Below, in pieces: positions 18,578 to 28,223 of a DNA stretch of 51,741 bases; positions within the stretch are counted from its first letter, which is position 1; each line of letters starts with the position of its first letter. A model generated the notes under the pieces. It made no database searches. It was not told the origin of the DNA and saw nothing but the letters and a program-made list of their open reading frames with translations. The stretch comes from Hyphomicrobiales bacterium. GTDB lineage: Bacteria > Pseudomonadota > Alphaproteobacteria > Rhizobiales > Beijerinckiaceae. The position numbers and the translations under genes were made by a program. The stretch is taken from positions 1-51,741 of the forward strand of contig JAIXUP010000050.1 in assembly GCA_027483505.1 (NCBI GenBank). Direction: 5' to 3'.

Positions 18578-19114
18578 ATGGCAACTCGAATGGCAGGCGC
18601 AGTCGCAGCCGGGATTCTCGTTCTGGGCGCAAGCCTGAATCCAGCGCCGGCAAAGGCGGCCGGGGAAGTGGCCGGCACGGTCACGGGCCTGCCTGTGCCG
18701 CGCTATGTCAGCCTGAAGAATGATCGCGTCAATTTGCGCGAGGGCCCTTCCAAGGAGCACCGCACCACCTGGGTGTTCCAGCGTGCCGGCCTGCCGGTGG
18801 AGATCACGGCCGAGTTCGAGACCTGGCGCCGCATCCGTGACGCCGAGGGGGCGGAAGGCTGGGTTCTGCACAGCCTTCTGTCGGGCCGGCGCACGGCGCT
18901 GGTGGTTCCATGGTCCAAGAACAAGGACGAGACCATCGCGCTGGTCGAGCGCGCCGACGACCGCGCCGCCCCGTTGGCGAGGCTCAATCCCAATGTGCTG
19001 ACCAACGTGAGATCCTGCGCGGGCAGCTGGTGCCGCGTCACGGTCGGGGACTTCGACGGCTTCATCAAGCAGGACCGGCTCTGGGGCGTCTATCCCAATG
19101 AGCGGGTCAACTGA
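18578..19114 (+). CDS. Secreted bacterial SH3-domain protein
   Basis: A 178-residue exported protein with a signal peptide (basic start MATRM, hydrophobic AGAVAAGILVLGASL, likely cut after APAKA). Two SH3-like repeats follow: about residues 45-105 (VNLREGPSKEHRTTWVFQ, then EGWVLHSLLSGRR) and about 118-172 (ADDRAAPLARL, VRSCAGSWCRVTVGDFDGFI). Such proteins bind cell-wall or periplasmic targets. The ATG at 18578 follows GGAGGGG; in-frame starts further upstream would spoil the signal peptide. Two cysteines four residues apart (CAGSWC) could form a disulphide in the periplasm. Confidence 0.85.
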   Translation: MATRMAGAVAAGILVLGASLNPAPAKAAGEVAGTVTGLPVPRYVSLKNDRVNLREGPSKEHRTTWVFQRAGLPVEITAEFETWRRIRDAEGAEGWVLHSLLSGRRTALVVPWSKNKDETIALVERADDRAAPLARLNPNVLTNVRSCAGSWCRVTVGDFDGFIKQDRLWGVYPNERVN

Positions 19115-19138
19115 CGGCCGCGACGCCGAAGCCGTCAG
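19111..19138. terminator. Inverted repeat over both stop codons of convergent genes
   Basis: CTGACGGC (19111-19118) and GCCGTCAG (19131-19138) form a perfect 8-bp stem with a 12-nt loop. The arms contain the stop codons of the SH3 gene and of irr. It probably acts as a shared transcription barrier or 3' end-stabilising hairpin. No T-run follows on either strand, so intrinsic termination is uncertain. Confidence 0.45.
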
Positions 19139-19632
19139 GCGCCCTTCGGCTTCAGCCTGACGATCACTTCGATCCGCGACACCTCCATGCCCTCGGGCAG
19201 GGACGGCAGTTGCGCCACCGTGATCGCGTCCGAGGGGACATCGATCATCCGGTCTTCACCCTCGATGTAGAAATGGTGGTGATCGGATGGGTTCGTGTCG
19301 AAATAGGTCTTGGCGCCGTCGACCGCAAGCTCGCGCAGAAGCCCCGCCTGGGTGAACTGGTGCAGCGTGTTGTAGACTGTTGCGAGCGACACCGGCACGC
19401 GGGCGCGCATGGCCTCCTCGAACAGGATTTCGGCGCTGATGTGCCGGTCGCCCTTGGCGAACAGCAGCCATCCCAGCGAGGTCCGCTGGCGCGTCGGGCG
19501 CAGGCCGACCGCACGCAGCTTCTCGCGCAGGACGTGCACCGGGCAGCCCGCAAGAGAGCGGCTCGCCAGGTAAGGAGCCGCAGTGTCTGGCTGAGCCCGC
19601 AGGGCGTCCTCAGGTGTCATGGCAACGGTCAT
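19135..19632 (-). CDS. irr: Iron response regulator Irr (Fur family)
   Basis: A 165-residue Fur-family regulator. In Rhizobiales, Irr represses or activates iron and haem genes when iron is low and is degraded after binding haem. The start at 19632 puts a Cys-Pro haem-regulatory motif at C30 (AGCPVHVL) and three consecutive histidines at 118-120, matching the layout of Bradyrhizobium Irr. The DNA-binding helix is in SLATVYNTLHQFTQAGLLRE. The canonical GCPWHD is altered to GCPVHV, so the cysteine is kept but the neighbouring residues differ. A good promoter lies at 19680-19708, which rules out the longest possible start. It is divergent from fabA, a common arrangement in this order. Confidence 0.92.
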   Translation of the reverse strand: MTVAMTPEDALRAQPDTAAPYLASRSLAGCPVHVLREKLRAVGLRPTRQRTSLGWLLFAKGDRHISAEILFEEAMRARVPVSLATVYNTLHQFTQAGLLRELAVDGAKTYFDTNPSDHHHFYIEGEDRMIDVPSDAITVAQLPSLPEGMEVSRIEVIVRLKPKGA

Positions 19633-19679
19633 GGTGGCCCTTGAATGCTGCATGCGGCAGACCCGCTGCCGCAGCACGG

Positions 19680-19708
19680 ATCATATTCATCCTTCAGGGT
19701 GACTTCAA
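19680..19708 (-). promoter_or_regulatory. Sigma-70 promoter of irr
   Basis: On the minus strand TTGAAG (19708-19703) and TATGAT (19685-19680) are separated by exactly 17 bp, a good -35/-10 pair. Transcription would start near 19673, giving a leader of about 40 nt to the ATG at 19632. I see no clear Irr box (ICE) of the TTTAGAA-type in the divergent region. Confidence 0.6.
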
Positions 19709-19829
19709 CTGAGGATAATGACGGAGGGTGGCCATCCGCCCTTCACGAAGCCCCGCCGCAGTGCTAGGCCTCGCCGCGGCAAGACAGGGAACTGTCGCTG
19801 AACTGTCTCAAGCAGGTAACGGAAGTGTC

Positions 19830-20336
19830 ATGGAACGGCAGTCGAGCTTCACGTACGAGGAAATTCTGGCCTGCGGGCGTGGTGAATTGTTCGGCACGGG
19901 CAATGCCCAGCTACCGCTGCCGCCGATGCTGATGTTCGACCGCATAACGTCGATCAGCGAAACCGGCGGCGTCAACGGCAAGGGCCTGGTGATGGCCGAG
20001 CTCGATGTCCGCCCTGATCTTTGGTTCTTCCCCTGCCACTTCAAGGGCGATCCGGTCATGCCCGGCTGCCTTGGACTTGATGCGCTCTGGCAGCTCACGG
20101 GCTTCTTCCTGGGCTGGCTCGGATTGCCCGGTCGTGGCCGGGCGCTCGGCGTTGGCGAGGTGAAGTTCGCCGATCAGGTGCTGCCGACGGTCAGGAAGGT
20201 GGTCTACGGCGTCGAATTCAAGCGGGTGTTCAAGTCCAAGCTCGTGCTCGGCATTGCCGATGGCTGGCTCGAAGCCGATGGCAAGCGCATCTACACCACA
20301 TCGGACATGCGCGTCGGGCTGTTCAAGCCGGAGTGA
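19830..20336 (+). CDS. fabA: 3-hydroxyacyl-ACP dehydratase/isomerase FabA
   Basis: FabA dehydrates 3-hydroxydecanoyl-ACP and isomerises the product to the cis-3 alkene, the branch point for unsaturated fatty acids. The 168-residue protein carries catalytic H70 in [14 protein letters not shown] and D84 in LGLDALWQL, the same numbering as the E. coli enzyme, which supports the ATG at 19830 over longer frames from 19728. It heads a fabA-fabB-fabI set and is divergent from irr, which suggests iron-linked membrane-lipid control, though no operator was recognised. Confidence 0.96.
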   Translation: MERQSSFTYEEILACGRGELFGTGNAQLPLPPMLMFDRITSISETGGVNGKGLVMAELDVRPDLWFFPCHFKGDPVMPGCLGLDALWQLTGFFLGWLGLPGRGRALGVGEVKFADQVLPTVRKVVYGVEFKRVFKSKLVLGIADGWLEADGKRIYTTSDMRVGLFKPE

Positions 20337-20483
20337 GGCCAGACACGCAAGAAAACGCCGACCAAGACTTGAAAGCGCCGCGCCGCGCTTGCAGTTAAGG
20401 ACAAGCTGCGCGATCACGCCCGCACTGTCATGACGCCGCCTCACGGCGCGCATGAGCCAAATGACCTCTGGAGGCACTCCACC

Positions 20484-21710
20484 ATGAAGCGCGTCGTCGT
20501 CACGGGGATGGGCATCGTCTCGTCCATCGGCAACAATACGCAGGAGGTGCTGGCCTCGCTGCACGAGGCCCGGTCCGGGATTGCGATCGAGCAGGATTTC
20601 ATCACCCACGGCTTTCGCAGCCAGGTCGCCGGCCGGCCCACGCTGGACCCGGCGACGGTCGTCGACCGGCGCGCCATGCGCTTCCATGGCGGCGGCTCTG
20701 CGTGGAACCATGTCGCGATGGATCAGGCGATTCTCGACGCGGGGCTCGACGCATCCGACATTTCGAACGAGCGCACCGGCATCATCATGGGGTCCGGCGG
20801 GCCTTCCACGGTTTCGCTGATCGAGGCTTACGAAAAGGCCAAGGAAAGCGGCAATTCCAAGCGCGTCGGCCCTTTTGCTGTGCCAAAGGCGATGAGCTCG
20901 ACGGCCTCCGCCACGCTTGCCACCTGGTTCAAGATCAAGGGCGTGAACTATTCGATCAGTTCTGCCTGCGCGACCTCCAACCATTGCATCGGCAATGCCT
21001 ATGAGATGATCCAGTATGGCAAGCAGGATGTGATGTTCGCCGGTGGCTGCGAGGAACTGGACTGGACCTTGTCCGTGCTGTTTGACGCCATGGGCGCCAT
21101 GTCGAGCAAGTTCAATGACAATCCGTCCATGGCCAGCCGTGCCTATGACGTCAACCGCGACGGTTTCGTGATTGCCGGCGGGGCAGGGGTGGTGGTGCTC
21201 GAGGAACTTGGCCACGCCAAGGCCCGTGGCGCCAAGATTTATGGCGAGGTCGTGGGCTACGGGGCGACCTCGGACGGCTACGACATGGTCGCGCCCTCCG
21301 GCGAAGGCGCGGTGCGCTGCATGCGGCAGGCGCTCAGCACCTACAGGGGCAAGGTCGACTACATCAACCCGCATGGCACATCGACGCCCGTCGGCGACGC
21401 CAAGGAGATCGAGGCGATCCGCGAGGTCTTCGGCGGGGCCGACAGGTCCCCGCTGATTTCCGCCACCAAGTCGCTGACAGGCCATTCGCTGGGCGCCACC
21501 GGCGTGCAGGAGGCGATCTACTCGCTGCTCATGCTCAACAATGACTTCGTCTGCGAGAGCGCCCATATCGACGAGATCGATCCGGCCTTCGCCGACATGC
21601 CGATCGTGCGCAAGCGTGTCGACAACGCAGGCCTCGGCTGCGTGCTCTCCAACTCCTTCGGCTTCGGCGGCACCAACGCCACCATCGTGATGAAGCGGCT
21701 GGAGGCTTGA
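20484..21710 (+). CDS. fabB: 3-oxoacyl-ACP synthase I FabB
   Basis: FabB elongates the cis-unsaturated acyl-ACP made by FabA. The 408-residue ketosynthase has catalytic cysteine C162 in [13 protein letters not shown] and the two active-site histidines in [11 protein letters not shown] and [13 protein letters not shown]. The lysine-containing segment and the glycine-rich end [11 protein letters not shown] are also present. ATG 20484 has TGGAGG upstream. The 147-bp gap from fabA may contain a promoter or simply a spacer. Its last codons overlap the ribosome site region of fabI. Confidence 0.96.
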   Translation: MKRVVVTGMGIVSSIGNNTQEVLASLHEARSGIAIEQDFITHGFRSQVAGRPTLDPATVVDRRAMRFHGGGSAWNHVAMDQAILDAGLDASDISNERTGIIMGSGGPSTVSLIEAYEKAKESGNSKRVGPFAVPKAMSSTASATLATWFKIKGVNYSISSACATSNHCIGNAYEMIQYGKQDVMFAGGCEELDWTLSVLFDAMGAMSSKFNDNPSMASRAYDVNRDGFVIAGGAGVVVLEELGHAKARGAKIYGEVVGYGATSDGYDMVAPSGEGAVRCMRQALSTYRGKVDYINPHGTSTPVGDAKEIEAIREVFGGADRSPLISATKSLTGHSLGATGVQEAIYSLLMLNNDFVCESAHIDEIDPAFADMPIVRKRVDNAGLGCVLSNSFGFGGTNATIVMKRLEA

Positions 21711-21715
21711 CCCGG

Positions 21716-22531
21716 ATGCAGTTGATGGCGGGCAAGCGCGGCCTCATCATGGGCGTCGCGAACCAGAATTCGATCGCCTGGGGCATCGCCTCGATGCTGG
21801 CCAAGCATGGGGCGGACTGCGCCTTCACCTATCAGGGCGAGGCGCTCGGCAAGCGGGTGAAGCCGCTGGCGCAGAGCATCGGGGCGAAGCTGGTCGTCCC
21901 CTGCGATGTCGAGGATCTGGCCTCGGTCGATGCGATGTTCGAGACGCTGAAAGCCGAGTGGGGAACGCTCGATTTCGTGGTCCACGCCATCGGGTTCTCC
22001 GACAAGGACGAACTCAAGGGCCGTTACGCCGACACCACCCGCGCCAATTTCTCGCGCACCATGGTGATCTCGTGCTTCTCGTTCACCGAAGTCGCCAAGC
22101 GCGCTGCCGCGATGATGCCGCAGGGCGGCTCCATGATAACGCTGACCTATGGCGGCTCGATGCGGATCATGCCGAACTACAATGTCATGGGCGTGGCGAA
22201 AGCAGCACTCGAAGCCTCCGTGCGCTATCTCGCCAATGATTTCGGCCCGATGGGCATCCGCGTCAACGCGCTGTCGCCCGGCCCTGTCCGTACGCTGGCC
22301 GGCGCGGGCATCACCGATGCGAGGGCGATGTATTCGTGGCAGCGCGCCAATGCGCCGTTGCGCAAGTCCGTGTCGCTCGAAGAGATCGGCGGCTCTGCGC
22401 TGTACTTCCTGTCGGACCTGTCAGGCGGCGTGACAGGCGAGGTGCACCACATCGATGCTGGCTTCCATATCACCTCGATGCCGACGGTGGAGAACCTCAG
22501 GGCGATCGACCTCAAGGGCGAGGGCGAATAG
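21716..22531 (+). CDS. fabI: Enoyl-ACP reductase FabI
   Basis: An NADH-dependent enoyl-ACP reductase of 271 residues that completes each elongation cycle. The short-chain dehydrogenase fold starts with GLIMGVANQNSIAWGIA, and the catalytic pair is Y155 and K162 (Y-x6-K in NYNVMGVAKA), characteristic of FabI and different from FabL or FabV. ATG 21716 lies 10 bp after a GGAGG that sits inside the end of fabB, so translation is probably coupled; an in-frame TTG at 21707 would overlap the fabB stop codon. Being FabI, it is the triclosan/diazaborine-type target. Confidence 0.94.
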   Translation: MQLMAGKRGLIMGVANQNSIAWGIASMLAKHGADCAFTYQGEALGKRVKPLAQSIGAKLVVPCDVEDLASVDAMFETLKAEWGTLDFVVHAIGFSDKDELKGRYADTTRANFSRTMVISCFSFTEVAKRAAAMMPQGGSMITLTYGGSMRIMPNYNVMGVAKAALEASVRYLANDFGPMGIRVNALSPGPVRTLAGAGITDARAMYSWQRANAPLRKSVSLEEIGGSALYFLSDLSGGVTGEVHHIDAGFHITSMPTVENLRAIDLKGEGE

Positions 22532-22875
22532 TCAGCCCGCGCCGGACATCAGCGCCGTCAGCCGTTGGGTCAGCGCTGCGCTGTCTCCCGCTATGTTGAG
22601 ACCTTTGATGCGCGCTGTCTCGCCCGAAACGATCACGACGTCGGACTTGCGCAGGTTCAGGACCTTGGCAAGGTAGCTGATCAGAGCCAGATTGCGGCGC
22701 CTTCCACAGGCCGGGCCTTGAGTCTGATCGCCAGCAGGGTGCGTCCGTCGGAACCCGCAGCCAATCCGTCGAGCCCGTCAAGCGTAGCGTTCGGGGTCAG
22801 CCGTACCATCAGGCGAATACCGCAAGGCGTCTCGGAGAAGGGCTGCCCGGCGATAGCCGGGCTTGCTGCTTTCAC
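22532..22875 (-). pseudogene. DUF167 (YggU-type) gene with single-base frameshift
   Basis: Reading from the GTG at 22875, the protein begins as a DUF167 domain (GIRLMVRLTPNATLDGLDGL, ARPVEGAA) but then reaches a stop at 22683-22681. Adding one base near 22691-22693 restores the expected continuation: N-L-A-L-I-S-Y-L-A-K, then KSDVVIVSGETARIKGLNI, ending at the stop 22534-22532 just after the convergent fabI. The whole span is 344 bp, one short of 115 codons. The start overlaps the argG stop as GTGA, a coupled arrangement. It is either a recent frameshift mutation or a base-calling error; there is no long homopolymer at the site. The intact half keeps normal codon use, which argues for a recent event. 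Confidence 0.8.
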
Positions 22876-24110
22876 AGCCCGAGCTTCTTCTTCCGCTGGC
22901 CGAGCGTGCGCAGGCGCAGCGCGTTCAACTTGATGAAGCCGGCCGCGTCGCGGTGATCGTAGGCCACGGCCCCTTCCTCGAAGGTGACGAGGTCCTGATC
23001 GTAGAGCGAATAGGGGCTGGACCGGCCGATCACGATGGTGTTGCCCTTGTAGAGCTTGAGGCGCACCGTGCCGGTCACGAACTCCTGGCTCTTGTCGATC
23101 AACGCCTGCAGCATCTCGCGTTCCGGCGAGAACCAGAAGCCGTTGTAGATCAACTCGGCATATTTGGGCATCAGCTCATCCTTGAGATGGGCCGCGCCGC
23201 GGTCCAGCGTGATGCTCTCGATCGCCCTGTGTGCCACATGCAGGATGGTGCCGCCCGGCGTCTCATACATGCCACGCGACTTCATGCCGACGAAGCGGTT
23301 CTCGACCAGGTCGAGCCGGCCGATGCCGTTGATCTTGCCGAGCCGGTTGAGTTCGGTCAGCAGGGTCGCCGGCGTCATCGCCACGCCGTTGATGCCGACC
23401 GCATCGCCTTCCTTGAAGTCGATGGAGATGATCGTCGCCTTGTCGGGCGCAGCCTCCGGTCCATCAGTGCGCGAATAGACATAGTCCGGCACTTCCTGCG
23501 CCGGATCTTCCAGCACCTTGCCCTCGGACGATGCGTGCAGCAGGTTGGCGTCGACCGAGAACGGCGCTTCCCCGCGCTTGTCCCTGGCGATCGGAATCTG
23601 GTGCTGTTCAGCAAAGGCGATCAGCTGCTCGCGCGAACGCAGGTCCCATTCGCGCCATGGAGCGATGATGGTGATGTCCGGCTTCAGCGCGTAGTAGGTC
23701 AATTCGAAGCGCACCTGGTCATTGCCCTTGCCGGTCGCGCCATGGCTGACGGCGTCCGCACCCATCTGTTCGGCGATCTCGATCTGGCGCTTGGCGATCA
23801 GCGGGCGGGCGATCGAGGTGCCGAGCAGGTAGACGCCTTCGTAGACGGCGTTGGCGCGGAACATCGGGAACACGTAGTCCTTCACGAAGGTCTCGCGCAG
23901 GTCATCCATGAAGATGTTCTCGGGCTTGATGCCCAGCAGCAGCGCCTTGTCGCGCGCAGGTCCCAGTTCCTCTCCCTGTCCGAGATCGGCGGTGAAGGTG
24001 ATGACCTCGCAGCCATAGGTGGTCTGCAGCCATTTCAGGATGATCGAGGTGTCGAGGCCGCCGGAATAGGCGAGGACAACTTTCTTCACGGTCTTGTCAG
24101 GCTTGGTCAT
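22872..24110 (-). CDS. argG: Argininosuccinate synthase
   Basis: ArgG joins citrulline and aspartate using ATP, the penultimate step of arginine synthesis. The 412-residue protein starts with the PP-loop [20 protein letters not shown] and has the family motifs [20 protein letters not shown] and [15 protein letters not shown] sequence ([15 protein letters not shown]). ATG 24110 begins just before the ATP loop; the longer frame from 24149 is not conserved. No strong ribosome site is visible. The stop overlaps the start of the DUF167 gene. An inverted repeat lies 56-83 bp upstream of the start. Confidence 0.96.
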   Translation of the reverse strand: MTKPDKTVKKVVLAYSGGLDTSIILKWLQTTYGCEVITFTADLGQGEELGPARDKALLLGIKPENIFMDDLRETFVKDYVFPMFRANAVYEGVYLLGTSIARPLIAKRQIEIAEQMGADAVSHGATGKGNDQVRFELTYYALKPDITIIAPWREWDLRSREQLIAFAEQHQIPIARDKRGEAPFSVDANLLHASSEGKVLEDPAQEVPDYVYSRTDGPEAAPDKATIISIDFKEGDAVGINGVAMTPATLLTELNRLGKINGIGRLDLVENRFVGMKSRGMYETPGGTILHVAHRAIESITLDRGAAHLKDELMPKYAELIYNGFWFSPEREMLQALIDKSQEFVTGTVRLKLYKGNTIVIGRSSPYSLYDQDLVTFEEGAVAYDHRDAAGFIKLNALRLRTLGQRKKKLGL

Positions 24111-24165
24111 GAGGCGCTTTCGGATGGGTTCGGCAGCGGGCAGCCGCAAGGGACGATCACTGAAC

Positions 24166-24193
24166 CCGTCCGGTAACCGAACATCTCGGACGG
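24166..24193. promoter_or_regulatory. Inverted repeat in the argG upstream region
   Basis: CCGTCCG (24166-24172) and CGGACGG (24187-24193) form a perfect 7-bp inverted repeat with a 14-bp centre between the divergent argG and isomerase genes. It could be a regulator site or an RNA hairpin in the argG leader. The function is not known. Confidence 0.3.
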
Positions 24194-24274
24194 CGCAACC
24201 ATGGCCTCTCAGGCCGTGGCCTTGCGGCCTGCGGGCGGATGCTTAAAGTAATTTCCGAATCGTGTGAGGTGCCA

Positions 24275-24877
24275 ATGCCGTCGCGGCCTTCCCTGGACTT
24301 CTGGTTCGACTTCGCCTCGACGTATTCCTACCTGTCGGTGATGCGCATAGAACCCCTGGCGGCTGACGCGGGCGTGCTGATCCGCTGGCGGCCCTTCCTT
24401 CTGGGGCCGATCTTCGCGGCGCAGGGCTGGAACAACTCGCCGTTCAACCTGTTTCCCGCCAAGGGCCGCTACATGTGGCGGGACATGGAGCGGCGCTGCC
24501 AGAAATATGGCCTGCCGCTGAAGCGTCCGGCGCCGTTTCCACAGAATTCGCTGAGCTGTGCCCGCGTCGCGCTGGCCGGCCGGGATGCGGGGTGGACGCC
24601 ATCCTTCACCAAGGCCTGCTTTCACCTCGGCTTCGGTGAAGGGCGTTCGATCCAGGACGAAGCGGTGATCGTCGAAGCGCTGCGGGCGGCGAATGTCGAT
24701 GCGCAGGCGGCCTTGAGCCAGTCCAAGAGCGAGGACATCAAGGGCCGCCTCAAGGCTGAAACCGAGCTTGCCAAGTCGCTCGGCATCTTCGGCGCGCCCG
24801 CTTTCGTCACACAGGATGGCGAGATCTTCTGGGGCGACGACCGCCTCGAAGACGCCATCGAATGGGTCAGGCAATAG
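24275..24877 (+). CDS. DsbA-family / 2-hydroxychromene-2-carboxylate isomerase-like protein
   Basis: A 200-residue thioredoxin-fold protein like HCCA isomerase and kappa-class glutathione transferase. The N-terminal motif DFWFDFASTYSYL has a serine where DsbA has its cysteine pair, as expected for the glutathione-using isomerases. The cis-proline motif is GIFGAPAFVTQDGEIFWGDDRL. No naphthalene-degradation genes are nearby, so the substrate is probably different from that of the named enzyme. ATG 24275 follows TGAGGTG at good spacing; an in-frame ATG at 24239 is an alternative. It is convergent with hslO. Confidence 0.85.
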   Translation: MPSRPSLDFWFDFASTYSYLSVMRIEPLAADAGVLIRWRPFLLGPIFAAQGWNNSPFNLFPAKGRYMWRDMERRCQKYGLPLKRPAPFPQNSLSCARVALAGRDAGWTPSFTKACFHLGFGEGRSIQDEAVIVEALRAANVDAQAALSQSKSEDIKGRLKAETELAKSLGIFGAPAFVTQDGEIFWGDDRLEDAIEWVRQ

Positions 24878-24883
24878 GCAAGC

Positions 24884-25888
24884 TCAGGGCTGCTGCGGAG
24901 CGCCGGATTCGATATCGTCCGGGCTGAACTCTTGCACCTGCGAACAGAACTCGCACGTCACCTTCACCTTGCCGTCGTCGGCCACCATCTCCCGCCGCTC
25001 TGCTTGCGAGAACTTCCGCAGCATCGCGAGCACGCTTTCGCGCGAACAGCGGCAGACCTCCCGCACGGGCGCCTGCTCGAACACCCTGGCGCCGCGTTCA
25101 TGGAACAGCCGGTAGATCAGCCGCTCGCTTTCCAGCATCGGGTCAACCAGTTCATGGTCCTCGACCGTGTCGATCAGGGCGCGCGCCTCGGCCCAGGCGT
25201 CGTCGGCCACGCCATCGGGGTCTCGTTCAGGCAAGGATGACTTGTTGGGATCATCGCCGGGATCGAGGTCCTGCTGCCTCTGCCGTTCCGGCGACGTCGG
25301 CAGGAACTGGACCATGATCCCGCCGGCGCGCCAGCTCTCCCCGTGTGAGCCGACAACCCGCGCCGTGGCGAGGCGAAGCCGTGTCGGGATCTGCTCGGAC
25401 TGCCGGAAATAGCGGTGCGCTGCGGCCTCGAGCCCGTCGGCCCCGTCGAGCGGCACGACGCCCTGATAGCGCGAGGCATGGCTGCCCTGGTCGATGGTCA
25501 TGCCGAGATAGCCGGCGCCCAGCAGGGCGGCTGTGCTGGTCTGCTGGCTGGCGACCGCCTGGCCAAGCCGCTCCGCATCGAACCGCGCCATGGCGCGCAG
25601 ACGGTCGGGCGCATCGAAATCGACCACCACCATCTCGACCGGGCCGTCCGTCTTGGTCTGGAGCTGGAAGCGGCCTTCGAACTTCAGCGCGGTGCCGAGC
25701 AGGGCAGTCAGCGCCGCCGCTTCGCCCAAGACGCGCGCGACAGGCTCCGGATAGCCGTGGCGGTGCAGGATCGCATCCAGCGCCGGCCCCAGCCGGACCA
25801 CCCGGCCGCGCACGTCGAGCGCCTCGACGGTGAACGGCAGGACGCGGTCATCCTGCTCGGCGGCGGCGGTCAGAACAGCCTCGGTCAT
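24884..25888 (-). CDS. hslO: Redox-regulated chaperone Hsp33
   Basis: Hsp33 is a holdase that is switched on by oxidation. The 334-residue protein ends with the zinc-binding cysteines CRC (in VCRCSRESV) and CEFC (in KVTCEFCSQV), the four-cysteine redox switch of the family. The N-terminal core carries the usual ALLGTALKFEGRFQLQTKTDGP. An acidic, Pro/Arg-rich insertion (about residues 200-225, SPERQRQQDLDPGDDPNKSS) lies before the switch region. It starts 3 bp after the argF stop, so argD-argF-hslO is one operon, as in many Rhizobiales. Confidence 0.95.
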   Translation of the reverse strand: MTEAVLTAAAEQDDRVLPFTVEALDVRGRVVRLGPALDAILHRHGYPEPVARVLGEAAALTALLGTALKFEGRFQLQTKTDGPVEMVVVDFDAPDRLRAMARFDAERLGQAVASQQTSTAALLGAGYLGMTIDQGSHASRYQGVVPLDGADGLEAAAHRYFRQSEQIPTRLRLATARVVGSHGESWRAGGIMVQFLPTSPERQRQQDLDPGDDPNKSSLPERDPDGVADDAWAEARALIDTVEDHELVDPMLESERLIYRLFHERGARVFEQAPVREVCRCSRESVLAMLRKFSQAERREMVADDGKVKVTCEFCSQVQEFSPDDIESGAPQQP

Positions 25889-25891
25889 GCC

Positions 25892-26812
25892 TCAGGCCTG
25901 CACCTGGCCGAAACACCAGGCCAGTATCGCCTTCTGGGCATGCAGGCGGTTCTCCGCCTCATCATAGACGACGGATTGCGCGCCATCCATCACCTCGTCC
26001 GTGACCTCTTCGCCGCGCGAGGCGGGCAGGCAGTGCATGAACACGGCGCGCTTGTCCGCACGCTTCATCAGCGCCTCGTCGACCTGGTAGGGACGCAGCA
26101 GATTGTGCCGGTTGCCTTCCGTGTCGCCCATCGACACCCAGCAGTCGGTTATGACGCAGTCAGCGCCCTCCGCTGCCTCCTCCGGCCTGCGGGTGAGCGT
26201 CAGCTTCGCGCCGTTCTCCCTCGCCCAGTTCAGCAGGTGTGCCGGCGGCTGCAACTCCTCCGGCGTGGCGATGTGCAGGTCGAAATCGAAGCGGCCGGCG
26301 GCATGCACCCATGAGGTCAGCACATTGTTGGTGTCGCCGGTCCAGGCGATCTTGCGTTTGTGCAGCGGCCCGCGGTGCTCCTCGAAGGTCATGATGTCGG
26401 CCATCACCTGGCACGGGTGCGAGGTCTTGGTCAGCCCGTTGATCACCGGCACCGTGGCATACTCGGCGAACTCGCGCAGCTGCTCGTGATCGAGCATGCG
26501 GATCATGATGCCGTCGACATAGCGCGAGAACACGCGGGCTGTGTCGGCCACGCTCTCGCGCTCGCCGAGCTGGATTTCGCGCCCGGTGACGAACATCGGC
26601 GTTCCGCCAAGCTCGTGGATGCCGACCTCAAACGACGCGCGCGTGCGCAGGGACGGCTGGTCGAAGATCATCGCCACGACCTTGCCGCCAAGCGACTTGT
26701 CGGCATCGGCGGCCGGCGTGCGCCGGCGCGCCTTTATGGCGGAGCCCGCATCGAGCAGCGCCCGCAACTGGTCCGTCGTGAAATCGGACAGATCAAGAAA
26801 ATGACGCACCAT
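25892..26812 (-). CDS. argF: Ornithine carbamoyltransferase
   Basis: This enzyme makes citrulline from ornithine and carbamoyl phosphate. The 306-residue protein contains the carbamoyl-phosphate site [11 protein letters not shown] (a variant of the usual STRTR), the HPCQ motif in [10 protein letters not shown], and the ornithine-site HCLP in [16 protein letters not shown] 26812 is chosen; a GTG immediately before it (26815) is possible, and TTGGAG lies upstream. It follows argD by 28 bp and precedes hslO by 3 bp in one operon. Confidence 0.96.
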   Translation of the reverse strand: MVRHFLDLSDFTTDQLRALLDAGSAIKARRRTPAADADKSLGGKVVAMIFDQPSLRTRASFEVGIHELGGTPMFVTGREIQLGERESVADTARVFSRYVDGIMIRMLDHEQLREFAEYATVPVINGLTKTSHPCQVMADIMTFEEHRGPLHKRKIAWTGDTNNVLTSWVHAAGRFDFDLHIATPEELQPPAHLLNWARENGAKLTLTRRPEEAAEGADCVITDCWVSMGDTEGNRHNLLRPYQVDEALMKRADKRAVFMHCLPASRGEEVTDEVMDGAQSVVYDEAENRLHAQKAILAWCFGQVQA

Positions 26813-26840
26813 CACGGCACTCCAACAAAGGTGAGGATGC

Positions 26841-28037
26841 TCACTCGGCAGCCGCGCGCGACAGGTCGGCTTCCACGGCTGCTGCTGCCTGTTCCAGCCG
26901 CGCCATGGCCTCGGCCAGCTCCGCTTCCGTGATCGTCAGCGGCGGGATCAGCCGCACCACATTGTCGCCGGCGCCGACGCTGAGCAACCCGGCCTTGCGG
27001 GCGGCGGCCTGGAACTCGGTGTTCGGCACGCGGCACTTGACGCCAATCAGCAGGCCCTGTCCGCGGACCCCCTCGATCACCTTCGGGTGGCTGTCGGCAA
27101 AGGCCGCCAGCTTCTGCTTGAACGAGAGGGCGATGTCGTTGACATGGGTGAGGAAACCCTCGGCCAGAACCACGTCGAGGACGGCATTGCCGACCGCCAT
27201 GGCCAGCGGATTGCCGCCGAACGTGGTGCCGTGCGTGCCGGCGGTCATGCCGACCGCCGCCGCCTCGGTGGCGAGGCACGCGCCCATCGGAAAGCCGCCG
27301 CCGATGCCCTTGGCGATCGACATGATGTCGGGTGTGATGCCGCTCCAATCATGGGCGAAGAGCTTGCCCGTGCGGCCGACGCCGGTCTGGACCTCATCCA
27401 TGATCAGGAGCAGGCCCTGCGCGTCGCACAACTCGCGCAGGCCGCGCAGGCATTGGGACGGCACCGGCCTGAGGCCGCCTTCGCCCTGGATCGGCTCGAT
27501 CATGATGGCCGCCGTCTCTGGCGTGATCGCGGCCTTCAGCGCGTCATGATCGCCGAACGCGACCTGATCGAAGCCATCGACCTTGGGCCCGAAGCCCTCA
27601 AGGTACTTCTTTTGCCCGCCGGCGGCGATGGTCGCCAGGGTGCGGCCGTGAAAGGCGCCTTCGAAGGTGATGATCCGGTAGCGCTCCGGATGGCCATGGG
27701 CATGATGGAACTTCCGCGCCATCTTGATCGCCGCCTCGTTGGCCTCTGCGCCCGAATTGCAGAAGAAAACCGTCTCGGCAAACGTGTGGGCGATCAGCCG
27801 CTCGGCGAGGCGCTTGCCCTCCGGCATCTGGTAGAGGTTCGAGGTGTGCCAGAGCTTGGCCGCCTGGTCCTGCAGGGTCTTGACCAGATGCGGATGCGAA
27901 TGGCCGAGCGAGTTGACGGCGATCCCGGAGCCGAAATCGAGATAGCGTTCGCCGGTCGTGGCGATCAGCCAGGGGCCTTCGCCCCGCTCAAACGCGACAT
28001 CGGCGCGGGCATAGGTGGGAAGAATGGGGGTGATCAT
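26841..28037 (-). CDS. argD: Acetylornithine aminotransferase
   Basis: A 398-residue class III aminotransferase for the fourth step of arginine synthesis. PLP lysine K243 is in [14 protein letters not shown], the cofactor-binding Asp in [19 protein letters not shown], and the phosphate loop in [15 protein letters not shown]. The start at 28037 follows AAGGACT; the upstream frame from 28076 is not conserved. It is first in the argD-argF-hslO operon. The same family also contains succinylornithine and other omega-aminotransferases, but the argF linkage makes ArgD secure. Confidence 0.95.
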   Translation of the reverse strand: MITPILPTYARADVAFERGEGPWLIATTGERYLDFGSGIAVNSLGHSHPHLVKTLQDQAAKLWHTSNLYQMPEGKRLAERLIAHTFAETVFFCNSGAEANEAAIKMARKFHHAHGHPERYRIITFEGAFHGRTLATIAAGGQKKYLEGFGPKVDGFDQVAFGDHDALKAAITPETAAIMIEPIQGEGGLRPVPSQCLRGLRELCDAQGLLLIMDEVQTGVGRTGKLFAHDWSGITPDIMSIAKGIGGGFPMGACLATEAAAVGMTAGTHGTTFGGNPLAMAVGNAVLDVVLAEGFLTHVNDIALSFKQKLAAFADSHPKVIEGVRGQGLLIGVKCRVPNTEFQAAARKAGLLSVGAGDNVVRLIPPLTITEAELAEAMARLEQAAAAVEADLSRAAAE

Positions 28038-28223
28038 CGGAACAGTCCTTGAAGCTCGATGCATGGCGCGTTTCACAGCGCCGGGGCGGAAAAGGCGAAT
28101 GGAACATGACAGCCCACGGATGCCGCGTTGCCGCGATCCGTCGCCGGGGTCATCGTCGCTCGCGCGACCTCGTTCCGTTCCAGCCCATTCTGCTCATCAG
28201 CCTTGACCGATCGATGAAAGCGC

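Noticed and set aside
19911..21566. Open frame of 551 codons antisense to fabA and fabB
   Set aside because: The plus-strand genes have intact catalytic residues with E. coli-like numbering; the antisense frame has no domain.
22863..24176. Open frame of 437 codons antisense to argG
   Set aside because: Same shadow effect; the minus-strand argG has all its family motifs.
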